DNA of 64,000 nucleotides from Allomyces arbusculus. Taxonomy: Eukaryota > Blastocladiomycota > Blastocladiomycetes > Blastocladiales > Blastocladiaceae. The notes beneath the pieces were generated by a model. That model saw only the letters and a list, made by a program, of their open reading frames with translations. It made no database searches and was not told the DNA's origin. Made by a program: the position numbers and the translations under genes. This document shows, in pieces, positions 50,731 to 60,339 of this stretch (its first letter is position 1; each line of letters opens with the position of its first letter). The stretch is taken from positions 1 through 64,000 of the forward strand of contig JADHYV010000030.1 in NCBI GenBank assembly GCA_027604705.1. The letters run 5' to 3'.

Positions 50731-53700
50731 ATGTTCTTCGACGGCCAGTTTCGCAGCAAGCGCACCATCAACCTCGGCGGCCGCAGCGCCGCGCACGCGC
50801 CCAAGGACCGCGCCGCCATTCTACGACAGGCCCACGAGGAGCGCCGTTTACGCGAGGAGAATCGCAGGCGGCAAGAGGGGGCAACCAAAATCCAAGTTCG
50901 TCATCCAACCCCACCCTTTTCTGTTGGTCATGAATGAACGACTGATGGCTGTTCTCGCGTGCAGAGCGTCTACCGTAACCACCGGCTCCGGACCGAATGG
51001 CGCGCGTGCGAGCGTGCCACATGGGACCACGCGTGGAGTACTGGGAGCGCGGCAGCGAATGGCGAACAATGGGTCGATCTGTTGCGCCGGCTCGTGTTCA
51101 TCTTTGACGTAACGTGCGGCGACGCGACCAGGCTAGTGGCCATGGTTGCGCCGCCGTTGCCGCCGCCGGGTGCGGTACCGGCGCTCGCGCAGTGCCCTGG
51201 TGTCGTGTCGCGGCTTGGTCGGTGCGCGTTCCAGAGGTGCGTGGGGTCGGTTTTGGGATGGGGAATACCTTCGGCTGACGGGATGTAATTTGTAGCCTAC
51301 CGGGTCTGAGCGATGCGGATCGCGACGGTCTCTTGCGGTTCACTCTGGCCGTAGGCGAGATGGCACCGCGATCCGTGTTTGGCAGTGCACTCACGCAACG
51401 GCTCGTTGCGCAGTTCCTGGCGACTCTCGACTATGGTGCCGGTCGCGAGCCAATGGCCCAGTTTGTGTGCGGTGCCGCGGTAACCGACCCGTCTTTGGCC
51501 GTCCTCCACCTTCTCTACGTCCCCGATCTCGCGTCCCGGTTCGCCCCACCCGCGCAGGCCGTGCTCAAGCAATCGTTCCCCGCCGATGCCGTGCACCAGC
51601 TCCTCGGTGACGCTTCGAGCGCGTTGTGGGCGCAAATTGCGAACACGTCCACTGCGTCTCGCATCATCTGCAACCTGCTCGACCTGTCGTCGGTGCTGCT
51701 TACGCAGGGCCAACTCGACTTTGTGCGCCGGTACCTGCAGACGATCATGGCCGCGTTCACGCGGTTCCCAGACCTCGAGCGCGATACGGCCCTTCTCCAC
51801 CGCCTCCTCGATACGCAGCACGTCGCGCAACTCTTTGACGCCGTCTCCGCTGTCGACTTGTCCCTCTTCTGCACCGTCTTCGCCCCACTCCTGCCGCACC
51901 TCCCACTCAACCGGTCCCCATTCATGCTCCTGCGACGCACCGGTCTCGTCACGCGGCTCTTCACGCACGTCTTCCCAAGCACCACGTCCCTCCCGGTCCC
52001 CACCGGCGCCGTCGCCGCCGGCAGCGCGCCCTGGGCCGTGACCGACTTCGTCTCTTCCCAACCGGCCCTCGTCAACGCGCTCACCGTCCTCGTCGATTTC
52101 CTGCACCGGCTCTACGCGTCGTGCGGCGACGACGAATTTTACGAGTTCCGGTGGATCGCACGCGATTCCTTGCTCCACCTCGCTCAATTCTTGAAATGGC
52201 TGTGCTTCAACGCCATCCACCACTCGCTCCAAGTCGTGCCTGCGCGGTTACTCGAAGGCGGGGTCGCGCTCCTGCAACACCTGTTTGCGCGCGACGCGCG
52301 CCGCGGGTACACTCCCTCGCGCGACTTCTGGTGGCTCGCGGGACTCGACACGGCCGCGTTTATTCGGCAAGCGGTCGCTGAAATGCCGCCGGACGTGATG
52401 GACATCGACGATGAGGAGGATGTTGATTCGGACGATGAAGAGGGGGACGGCGGCGTGACCGCGCGAAAGGAGGCGCGGATTCGCGCCAACCTGTCCCCGC
52501 GGCACCGGCTCCTGCGCGACTTGCCGTTCCTGTTCCCGTTCGAGGACCGCGTGCGGCTGTTCCGCGAGTATGTGGCCCGGGATCGGATGGCGATGGGGAT
52601 CGCAGAGAATGTGTATGTCCCGCCCGAACACCGGATCGTGGTGCGCCGGGATCACGTGGTCGAAGATGGGTTTGCCAAGATTCATCCGCTCGGTACGTAC
52701 GGTTGCGCGCGTGAGGTTGAGGAAGGATGGGTGGAAGGAGACTGACAGGGGTGGGATGGTATAGGGCCGCGGCTCAAGGGCCGGCTCGCGATCTCGTTCC
52801 TGAGCGAGCTCGGTATGGAAGAGGCCGGGATCGATGGCGGCGGCGTGTTCAAGGAGTTCTTCACGATGTACGCTGCGTCGCGCGCTGCTTTCGTGCGCAC
52901 CTCGTCACTCACTTGGCCACGATCACCCTAGGCTCGCCAACGAAGCGTTTGATCCGAAAATGGGCCTGTTCGACCGCAACCCCGAGCAGGAGCTTTATCC
53001 GAGCGTGCACGGACGGAAGCAATTGCCCATGTACGAGTTTCTCGGGCGCGTGATAGGGAAAGTGCTCTACGATGGTATCTTGGTGGAGGCCACGTTTGCA
53101 CCGTTTTTTATCAACAAGTGGCTCGGGATGCGCAATTTTGGTATGTTCGTTGCGCGTCGTGGGGGGGGGGGGGGGTCGGCGGATGGCGAAACTAACGTAT
53201 TTGGCTGTGTGTAGTCGACGACATGCCGTCCATGGATCCGGAACTCTACAAGCACTTGATGTTCTTGAAGAACTACGACGGCGACGTGGCCGACCTCGCG
53301 CTCGATTTCACGATCACCTACGACGGTGCGTACCGCTCTCCTTTATTGCCAGTGGAATACGGCGCGGCCATGCTGACACCTGACGTCAAATGCGTAGAGC
53401 AAGGCCAGACGCGCACCGTCGACCTGATCCCCGGCGGCCGCGACGTGCCCGTGACCAAGGAAAACCGCATCAAGTACATGTACCTTGTCGCCAACTACAA
53501 GCTCAACGTCTTGATTCACCGGCAGACCATGGCGTTCATGGACGGGCTCAAGAGTCTCGTGCAGCCTGAGTGGTTGCGCATGTTCAGCCAGGCCGAACTA
53601 AGTACGCTCTCGCTGTGTCTATGTGTTGCCCCATCGCCCCGCGGTGCTGACACGAATGTTTGTAGCGACGCTGATTTCCGGCGCACGCGCTGACCTCGAC

Positions 53701-54173
53701 GTGGCCGACATGCGCGCGCACACGCAGTACACGGGCGGGTACGCCGACTCGCACCCAGTGATTCTCGATTTCTGGGCGGTCGTGGAAGGCATGGGCGCCG
53801 AGGACCGGCGTCGGTTGTTGCGGTTCATTACGAGTTGTACGCGCGCGCCATTGCTCGGGTTCAAGGAATTACAGCCGGCGCTTTGTATTCGGCACGCAGG
53901 GGATGATCAGGATCGGTTGCCGACGAGCTCGACGTGGTACGTGATGATAGTGTTCCGCGTCCGTTGGATGGGCACACGACTGATGTTCTGCGTTGTCATC
54001 TTTAGCGTGAACTTGCTCAAGTTGCCGGCGTACAGGTCGCGCCGAGTGATGGAGGCGTACGTGTCCCTCTTCGTATCGTGTTCGGGTGGGGCGATCCTGA
54101 CCACCGTGTTTCTCGCATCGATAGCAAGCTGCTATACTCGATCCGGTCGGGCGCCGGGTTCGAGCTGAGTTGA
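50731..54173 (+). CDS. HUL5: HECT E3 ubiquitin ligase Hul5/UBE3C
   Basis: Ten exons: 50731-50895, 50965-51236, 51296-52692, 52765-52867, 52932-53140, 53215-53325, 53398-53601, 53666-53936, 54006-54056 and 54125-54173; 943 residues. Hul5/UBE3C acts at the proteasome, extending ubiquitin chains on stalled substrates. Seen: the family N-terminus MFFDGQFRSKRTINLGG, an IQ motif (ATKIQSVYRNHRLR, ~51-64), a helical middle, and the HECT domain from about residue 650: GRLAISFLSELGMEEAGIDG, VFKEFFTMLANEAFDP, MYEFLGRVIGKVLYDGILVE, LPTSSTCVNLLKLPAY. The catalytic Cys911 is encoded by a codon split across the exon 8/9 junction. A G15 tract lies in intron 5. The C-terminus GAGFELS is as expected. Confidence 0.95.
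53161..53175 (+). repeat. Poly-G (G15) tract in an intron
   Basis: Fifteen consecutive G, 20 nt after the donor of HUL5 intron 5 (53141-53214). It can form a G-quadruplex in the pre-mRNA; the exact length may be a sequencing estimate. Confidence 0.85.
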
Positions 54174-55061
54174 GGCCGAGAGGGCCGAGCAGTGCCGGGT
54201 TGTGACCATGAAATGACACGTTTTGTCCAGCGTCGATCGCGCATACGGTGTAGAAAGACCCGAAGACGCACGGGAACCTTGCTGCAGCTTGACGGCACCG
54301 GCTGTCGGTTCGGTTCTGGTGCGCTGCGCGACGCCTCAAGAAACCGACGAGAGCGCGCGGCGCTTGCATCAGTTCGTCGCGGGGGGACTACACGCATCGG
54401 CATCGGGTGGACAGCGCACCGGCTCGCGATCAGCAACGGCCCATACGGCCGGGGGCGGGGACAGGGACGCCGACGCAACGCGCGCGACTGATGGCGTGGG
54501 GGGCGCCGCGTCATGCGCATGGCATGCGCTCCACATTCGCCGGGGGTTCATGAGGGGCAAGCCGGTGCCAAGCAAGCCAGGGCCTTGGACGACATGCGGC
54601 CCGAGGCCCAGGACACGGCCTTCCTGGTGGGCGGGCGGCCAGATCAGGCAAGGGATCAGCGCGCCTCGCGTTCCTGTGCGGCGCGCCGCGTGGGTGGTGC
54701 GCTCGGCGGCACACGCGCGTTGAGGCGCGGCCGCACTTCACCGCACCGCAACCACCAAACCTTGATCCCGGCGCGTCCTTTGCCAGACTTTGGCTGCGTT
54801 TCGTGCAGGTCACCCAGGGATCTTGGCGAAGCAACCCACCGTGCGCCGCTCCCCGCCGTGCCTTCACTCGACAAGTATTTACGACCACCACGCCCGCCGT
54901 CGCGCGCAAGGACCCGGCACTCGCTTGTCCATCGCAGAAAGCAGCAACAACAAAAGCAACCACCAACCATCAGCAGCAGCTGTCTGTCTCCACCGCACCA
55001 CCACTCCGCTGCAGCACCGACAAGCTCATGCATCGGCGCCAGTAACCGCACTCCATCCACC
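54174..55061. other. Intergenic, no gene seen
   Basis: About 890 bp before the subtilase gene. The subtilase frame stays open upstream to 54513 but without conserved features, so the ATG at 55062 with its following signal peptide is preferred. No tRNA or repeat was seen. Confidence 0.45.
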
Positions 55062-57101
55062 ATGGCGCATCCACGATCAACGACGGCGACGGCGCGTGCA
55101 GCCTCTGCTGCCGCACCGCGACGCTCCCGGCGCTCCACCCCGACGCTGCGTGCGATCGCGACCCTCCTGCTCGCCATTTCCGCCGTCCTCCTCGCATCCA
55201 CCCCCATCCACTCGACGACCGCGGCCCCCAACGACATTTCCTCGGCGATCGCCTCGTTCGCCGCGGCGCACCCGGACGCAGCCGCTGCCGCCGAAAACGC
55301 CGTCGCCAAAGCCACGACGGCCCTCGCGTCGACTCCAGGCGCGAAACCGCAAGCTTACCTGTTCGGGTTCACCGACGCGTGCACAACGCGCGCCGCCGAT
55401 GCCGTGACGGCGCTGGGCCCGAAACTGGCCAAGTTCAACGTGACCATCGAGTGGGGGTACGATATTCACGGCGTGCGCGGCGTGAAAGTCGCCTACACGG
55501 GTCCGGCGTTGCCGCCTGTGTCGGTCCTGCAGGCCGCGGTACCCTGTCTGAGCTATGTCGAAAAGGACGGCACGCTCGCGCACGCGGGGGTCGTTCCGTC
55601 GGGGTCATCGTCGGCGACGGTGGCGCCGCCGGTGAGCAACGATGGGAGCAACAGCGGCGGGATGGATGGCGGCAATGCGGCGGCGGCAGGGGATGCGCCC
55701 GCTGCCACCGCAACGGGTGCGGCGAACGGCAAGGCCACGGGCAAGTCCGGTGGCGCTGCCGCGCCGTCGGCGTCTGCGACCCCGGTTCTGTCCCCCGTCA
55801 CGCCAGTATCAAACGCGACGGCCGTGACCGCGCCAGCACCACCGGGCCAAGAGAACGCATGCATCAAGTCCGAGGCCATGACTGTTTCGCAGTCGCTGTG
55901 GGGTATTGACGCGATGGACGGCACGCTCGACGGGAAGTACGAGTACGATCTGACAGGCGCGAAAGTGCACGTCTATGTCCTCGACTCGGGTGTGCGGTTC
56001 GACCATCCGGAATTTGAGGGTGCGCGAGCGGATATTCCGTTCACGGCCAAGACTCTCGCCGACGACCGGCAGGCCGCGCAACTCACGGATTGTACGGGCC
56101 ACGGCACGCACGTCAGTGCCGTGATTGCCGGACACACGGTGGGCGTCGCCAAGCAGGCGACCGTGCACGCGTTGCGCATTATCGGGTGCGACAAGACGGG
56201 CAGCGTGTCCGACGCGATCGAGGCATTGAATTGGGTCGCCGCCAACTTGCAGACACCCGCCGTGATCAACTTGTCGCTCGGCAGTACCGACTCACTGTCC
56301 GGGTTCACGCTGCCGAATGCGATTTCGGCGCTCGTTAACAAGGGCGTACACGTGGTGATTGCCGCGGGCAATTCGGCTGTCGATGCGTGCTCGTCCATCA
56401 CGCCGTCGACGCCGTCTCTCCTGAACATTCCCAACACGTACGTGGTCGGCGCGCTCGGGCACCCGGCGGCGACGGACCTCGCGCAGGGCAAGTACTTGCC
56501 GAAAATCGCGTCGTTTTCGAACACCGGGTCGTGCGTCAAGTACTGGGCGCCCGGCGTTGATATCTGGTCGGCGTCCAACCGCTCCATCGCCGTCGACGCG
56601 GACGTGACCGCGTTCGAGTCGCGGCAGGGCACGTCGCAGGCGGCACCGATGGTCGCGGGCGCGATTGCGCTCCACCTGCAAGCTACCCCGACCCTGACCC
56701 CCGCCGACCTGACCAAGTCGCTCTCAGCTAACGGGCTCGCATTGCCGTGGGGCGGCGTGCACGTTTTGGGCCCAGCGCCATCGTCGTCGTCCTCCAAGCC
56801 TCCGGGCACCGCGTCGGCGCTCGCGTTCCCTCTCGCCACGTGCACGACCAACAACACGGGCGTCGCCGCAGCGTTGCGGCAAGCCTTCCATTCCCGCCGC
56901 GCGCCGTACTACGCCATCGCCGCGGGCACGGCGTGCACGGTCATCGCCGTTGGCGGCGTCGCTTGGTGGGTCGTGCGTCGCCGCCGTCGGCAGCGCGCCG
57001 AGGCCGAAGCCAACAAGGACGACGTGGCGGCCGCGCGCCCGCTCGCGCCCGAGAGGCAGCAGGCGGGGCCGCCGCCACTCGTGTCGCAGGTGCAGGGCTG
57101 A
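55062..57101 (+). CDS. Membrane-anchored subtilisin-like serine protease (S8)
   Basis: Intronless, 679 residues. A basic N-terminus leads into a signal sequence (LRAIATLLLAISAVLLAS), then an inhibitor-I9-like prodomain (AYLFGFTDACT... GVKVAYTG; roughly 85-165), a Ser/Gly/Ala linker, and the catalytic domain from ~270. Catalytic residues by motif: Asp308 (HVYVLDSGVRFDHPEF), His347 (CTGHGTHVSAVIAG), oxyanion Asn437 (IAAGNSAVDA) and Ser525 (QGTSQAAPMVAG), as in proteinase-K-type S8A enzymes. A transmembrane helix near the C-terminus (IAAGTACTVIAVGGVAWWVV) is followed by an Arg-rich cytosolic stretch, so the protease probably faces outward or the vacuolar/Golgi lumen. Kexin-type enzymes also have a C-terminal anchor, but no P-domain is present. 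Confidence 0.9.
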   Translation: MAHPRSTTATARAASAAAPRRSRRSTPTLRAIATLLLAISAVLLASTPIHSTTAAPNDISSAIASFAAAHPDAAAAAENAVAKATTALASTPGAKPQAYLFGFTDACTTRAADAVTALGPKLAKFNVTIEWGYDIHGVRGVKVAYTGPALPPVSVLQAAVPCLSYVEKDGTLAHAGVVPSGSSSATVAPPVSNDGSNSGGMDGGNAAAAGDAPAATATGAANGKATGKSGGAAAPSASATPVLSPVTPVSNATAVTAPAPPGQENACIKSEAMTVSQSLWGIDAMDGTLDGKYEYDLTGAKVHVYVLDSGVRFDHPEFEGARADIPFTAKTLADDRQAAQLTDCTGHGTHVSAVIAGHTVGVAKQATVHALRIIGCDKTGSVSDAIEALNWVAANLQTPAVINLSLGSTDSLSGFTLPNAISALVNKGVHVVIAAGNSAVDACSSITPSTPSLLNIPNTYVVGALGHPAATDLAQGKYLPKIASFSNTGSCVKYWAPGVDIWSASNRSIAVDADVTAFESRQGTSQAAPMVAGAIALHLQATPTLTPADLTKSLSANGLALPWGGVHVLGPAPSSSSSKPPGTASALAFPLATCTTNNTGVAAALRQAFHSRRAPYYAIAAGTACTVIAVGGVAWWVVRRRRRQRAEAEANKDDVAAARPLAPERQQAGPPPLVSQVQG

Positions 57102-57463
57102 AGTATGCACGCGGCGTGTCCACCGTTTGTTGTTGATAGGTGTTTGTTTTTGGCGTGGTGCCCGCGAATTCCTGCTTGCACGATCACCCCTTCCCGTTCC
57201 GTTCTTTGATCTGTTGTTACCCCCTCACTGTGCTCCCACCGCCGCGCGCGTGCTCTCCACTGTGGATGCAGTCGCGCGCGTGCCTGTGTCTCGGATTCCG
57301 TTCGTGTCCTGTTCTCCCCTTGCGCGTTGGCCTCGCGCACCCGCGAGCGCCAGTCTTGCTTGCTCCCTTTTGCTCTCTTCCTGTCTGTACCTTCCCTTGC
57401 GTCCACAACCATTATTTTTTCTCCACTCCTGATCCCACATCCAATGCAAAACTCATTTCTATC
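57102..57463. other. Convergent intergenic
   Basis: About 360 pyrimidine-rich bp between the stops of the subtilase (+) and the unknown gene (-). No gene was seen. Confidence 0.35.
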
Positions 57464-58378
57464 TTACCGACGCATTCGCTTACTCGCCGTCCATCCGACT
57501 GGCCGCTCCCGCACATCCACGGCCTCATCCTCATCATTCTCGCTCATACTGTCCACCTCAAACTCGTCGCGCGACCGCATTCGACGTGCCCTTGCGCCCG
57601 CCGCTCCGGGGTGCGGGCCAACACGCCGGACCGCGACGACTGGTACGTCACCGTCGACAATTACGACGACCAGCGGAATTCCAACGCTCCCGGATCCGCC
57701 GAACGTTTCGATCCGTGGGCCGTCGTGCACGTGCACGGCGCGTTTCGTGACCAGTGCGAGTGCCGGTGCGAGAACCCTTGGAGCAAGGGGCGCGGTCCCG
57801 CTTGCCGCGCACAGGATCGACGCGACCACCTCCGCATCCGTGCAGAGCGGGTTCGCGCACGCCGACGCGAGGAGCGCGCACCGGATCGCCAGTAACGTCG
57901 CCAACTCGGTCGTCTGCACGACGGGCGACCAGACGAGCGCAGCCTCGGCCGCCAAGACCCGCGCGAGCGGGTGCGGCCAGATCGCTGGCACGTTCGGCAC
58001 GACCAACTCTGTTCCGGGACCCGTAGCGACGACGGGTAATTCACCCGCCAAGACGACTGGCCCAACGACTTTCTCGGCGTCGGCCAGGACCGCGGATACC
58101 GCGCGCTGGAACGGCGCGAGGAACAGCGCAGCGAGTCCGGCGAGATAGGTGAGCTGCGAACTTGGTGTCGTGCATGGAGTTGTGGAGGACGAGAAGTGCG
58201 CGGTCGCGGTGGACGCGAATGCGTGCAGCGCGGCAGACGGGTCGGGCAGGTGCAGGGTCGTGGCGGCCGACGGCCAGGTGGAGGCGAACGTCGGGAGGGT
58301 CGGGGTCGCGACCGCCGTGGTCGCTTGCGGGAGAGATTGCGGGGCGGGGGAGCCGGTCGGGGTTGGGTAGGCGAGCAT
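57464..58378 (-). CDS. Unidentified protein, 304 residues
   Basis: A single open frame from the ATG at 58378 (LAYPTPTGSP). The first ~90 residues are Ala/Thr/Pro-rich. From about 95 onward it is strongly hydrophobic and Ala/Val/Leu-rich (LAGLAALFLAPFQRAVSAVL; ATLLAIRCALLASACANPLC; VGIPLVVVIVDGDVPVVAV), consistent with a compact alpha/beta fold rather than clear transmembrane helices. It then ends in an acidic-basic tail (MSENDEDEAVDVRER... ASKRMRR). I recognise no family. On the other strand the same DNA gives no better protein. A TATATATA element lies ~240 nt upstream. Confidence 0.55.
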   Translation of the reverse strand: MLAYPTPTGSPAPQSLPQATTAVATPTLPTFASTWPSAATTLHLPDPSAALHAFASTATAHFSSSTTPCTTPSSQLTYLAGLAALFLAPFQRAVSAVLADAEKVVGPVVLAGELPVVATGPGTELVVPNVPAIWPHPLARVLAAEAALVWSPVVQTTELATLLAIRCALLASACANPLCTDAEVVASILCAASGTAPLAPRVLAPALALVTKRAVHVHDGPRIETFGGSGSVGIPLVVVIVDGDVPVVAVRRVGPHPGAAGARARRMRSRDEFEVDSMSENDEDEAVDVRERPVGWTASKRMRR

Positions 58379-58616
58379 CTTGGGCAGGCCGAGCGGGTGG
58401 AGCAGGTCGGTGCGTGGATGGCGCTGGTTGCGAGCGGGTCGAGCGGGCCGAGCTGGTTGGTGGTCGAGGTGGTCGAGGTGGTCGATGGTCGAGCTGAGGC
58501 GTGGTGATCGACCGTGCTGATTTGCTGCAGCCAAGTCGCGTCGGGTTTGATGGATTCGCCGTTGGCAATGGCGACTGTGTCGTGATCGTCGCGGCCACGG
58601 CGGGTCCTCGAGTCTA

Positions 58617-58627
58617 GTATATATATG
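58617..58627 (-). promoter_or_regulatory. TATA-like element
   Basis: CATATATATAC on the minus strand, about 240 nt upstream of the ATG at 58378. It is the only AT-rich element in the 930-bp divergent region, so it probably serves the minus-strand gene with a ~200-nt leader. Confidence 0.4.
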
Positions 58628-58639
58628 CGAGGCCCCTCG

Positions 58640-59308
58640 TCTTGTCTTGCCTTGTCTACTCGCCGTCGTCGTCGCCTTGACAGCTCTTGGTCGGCGTCCA
58701 GTCGGTCGCGTCGGCGCTGCAGGTGGAGGCGCCGGGTCCTCTGCACGTCGCTGTCGTGCGCGTGGCGTCTTGTGGCACGGCGATGACGCAAGGCTTCGTG
58801 GGATCAAGAGCCGAGGCGTCGATGGGAGCGTCGTGCAAGGCGTCGGGTCTTCGCTGCAGGACGGCCGCAGCGGCAGCGGTTGACCGCACGTCGCCGACCG
58901 CACCTGCCGCGAGACACCGAGCTGAAACGTCACGTGAGTCCCGCACCGGCAGGTGTCTCGCGTCTCGCGCCTCCATCATTTCCGCCGCATCGGTCTGATC
59001 GCCGCGGCGCCGATTGTTCATCAACGTGCCGCTCACGCTGCCGCTGCGTCTGGTCACCCCAAAACCCCGGTTCCGTCGCTCTCCGGCCCTGCTCCTGTGT
59101 AGTTCCGTCACCGCCCGCCTCCCACGCGCGTGCTCTCCCCGCCCCCGCTCTTTCTCCGCTCGCTCGACGCCGTCTCCGTGCACACCGGTCCCTTCATAGC
59201 CGCGACCGTCCCCCGCAATCCGGTCGCTCGAACAGCCAGCACACTCGCTCGTCCTCGCTCCCGTCCCTGTCCTCGCGCACTCCACCTCCCGCAACCGGCC
59301 AACCAACC
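58640..59308. other. Divergent intergenic region
   Basis: Rest of the region upstream of the thioesterase gene; pyrimidine-rich near 59100-59300. No gene, tRNA or repeat was supported. Confidence 0.4.
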
Positions 59309-59917
59309 ATGACCCTCGACAACAAGCCCACCGGCCTCGTCGCCGCCGACACCGATGCCGCCACGGCCGTCGCTGTCGCCGCCAAGACTGCTCCGACCAC
59401 CGCCGCGCCGACCACGACCAAGTCAGCGCTACACCTCACCCCCGCGCAAATCGCCTCGACCCACTCGTTCTTCCGGGACAACTTCGGTTTCGCCGCGGCC
59501 ACCCACGCGCGGCTCACCATCCACCCCGACGCGACCGCGACCATCGAACTCCTTCGCACCGACCTGCCGCTCCACTACGGTGGCCGGTCCGGCGAAAGCG
59601 TCATGAACGGCTGCGTGATCGCGGGCCTGTACGACATGATCGTCGGTTCCCTGGCACACTCGCTCGGCGCCCATCCCGAGGGCATCGACGACGGCGTGCG
59701 GAACAACGCGGCGACGATGAACGTGTCCGTTAATTTCATGCGCCCGTGCCCGCTCGAGTTGCCCGTGGTCATGAGCGCGCGCGTGGATTCGGTGGCCCGG
59801 AGGGCGGGGATCGTGTATGTGAGTGCCGAAATGAAGGATGCGCAGGGCAGGACGTGCTCGGTGTGCACGGGGATCGCGAAGTATGCGCCGCGGCCGCCCA
59901 AGGCGGTTACGGCGTGA
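59309..59917 (+). CDS. PaaI/ACOT13-type hotdog acyl-CoA thioesterase
   Basis: Intronless, 202 residues. After ~45 Ala/Thr-rich residues (possible organelle presequence or linker) comes a single hotdog domain: ARLTIHPDATATIELLRTDL, the conserved HYGGRSGESVMNGCVIAGLYDMI containing the hotdog helix with the catalytic-type acidic Asp in LYDMIVGSLAHSLG, MNVSVNFMRPCPLELPVVMS, and RAGIVYVSAEMKDAQGRTCSVCTGIAKYAP. This arrangement is that of PaaI-like thioesterases, which hydrolyse acyl- or aryl-CoA to acid and CoA. No PTS1 is present (it ends KAVTA), so a peroxisomal role is not indicated. A G15 run follows directly after the stop. Confidence 0.82.
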   Translation: MTLDNKPTGLVAADTDAATAVAVAAKTAPTTAAPTTTKSALHLTPAQIASTHSFFRDNFGFAAATHARLTIHPDATATIELLRTDLPLHYGGRSGESVMNGCVIAGLYDMIVGSLAHSLGAHPEGIDDGVRNNAATMNVSVNFMRPCPLELPVVMSARVDSVARRAGIVYVSAEMKDAQGRTCSVCTGIAKYAPRPPKAVTA

Positions 59918-59923
59918 GGCAGA

Positions 59924-59938
59924 GGGGGGGGGGGGGGG
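59924..59938 (+). repeat. Poly-G (G15) tract in a 3' UTR
   Basis: Fifteen G just after the thioesterase stop codon at 59917. It is the same length class as the G15 in HUL5 intron 5 and the two C14 tracts in the FIP-type gene. Confidence 0.85.
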
Positions 59939-60339
59939 TGGAGAAGGTAGGGATTGTCGATATGTACATGATTGCATTTTGGACCTGCCGATTGGGGACG
60001 GTGGATTGGACGACAGCAACTGGGGCGGATGTGCAATGGTGGTAGCATGGCCATCTCGCCAGCGCTGGCGGCAGTGTCGGCTACGGCAAACCCGTCCTTT
60101 GGGGTCATACATAGTGCGCGCTGATTCTCGGAGCATGTCAGGCCAAACGTCACGGTGACAGACAGGAGGTCAACAGAGCAATTCAAATTGGTTACACGGC
60201 CGAGCAGATTCTTTGCGACCAAATGGCAGAAACGAACACGACAAAAACGCCCCCAAAATCAACGCGCAATATGGAAATGCCCTCGGGCCCCTGCGCGACT
60301 CGACGCGCGCCAAGGCCCCTCTTCACTTCTCCAACCGCT
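59939..60339. other. Convergent intergenic
   Basis: About 400 bp between the thioesterase (+) and acetoacetyl-CoA synthetase (-) 3' ends. No gene was seen. Confidence 0.35.

Noticed and set aside
54513-55061. N-terminal extension of the subtilase
   Set aside because: The frame is open but the translation is Arg/Ala/Pro-rich with no conserved feature, and the signal peptide follows the ATG at 55062.
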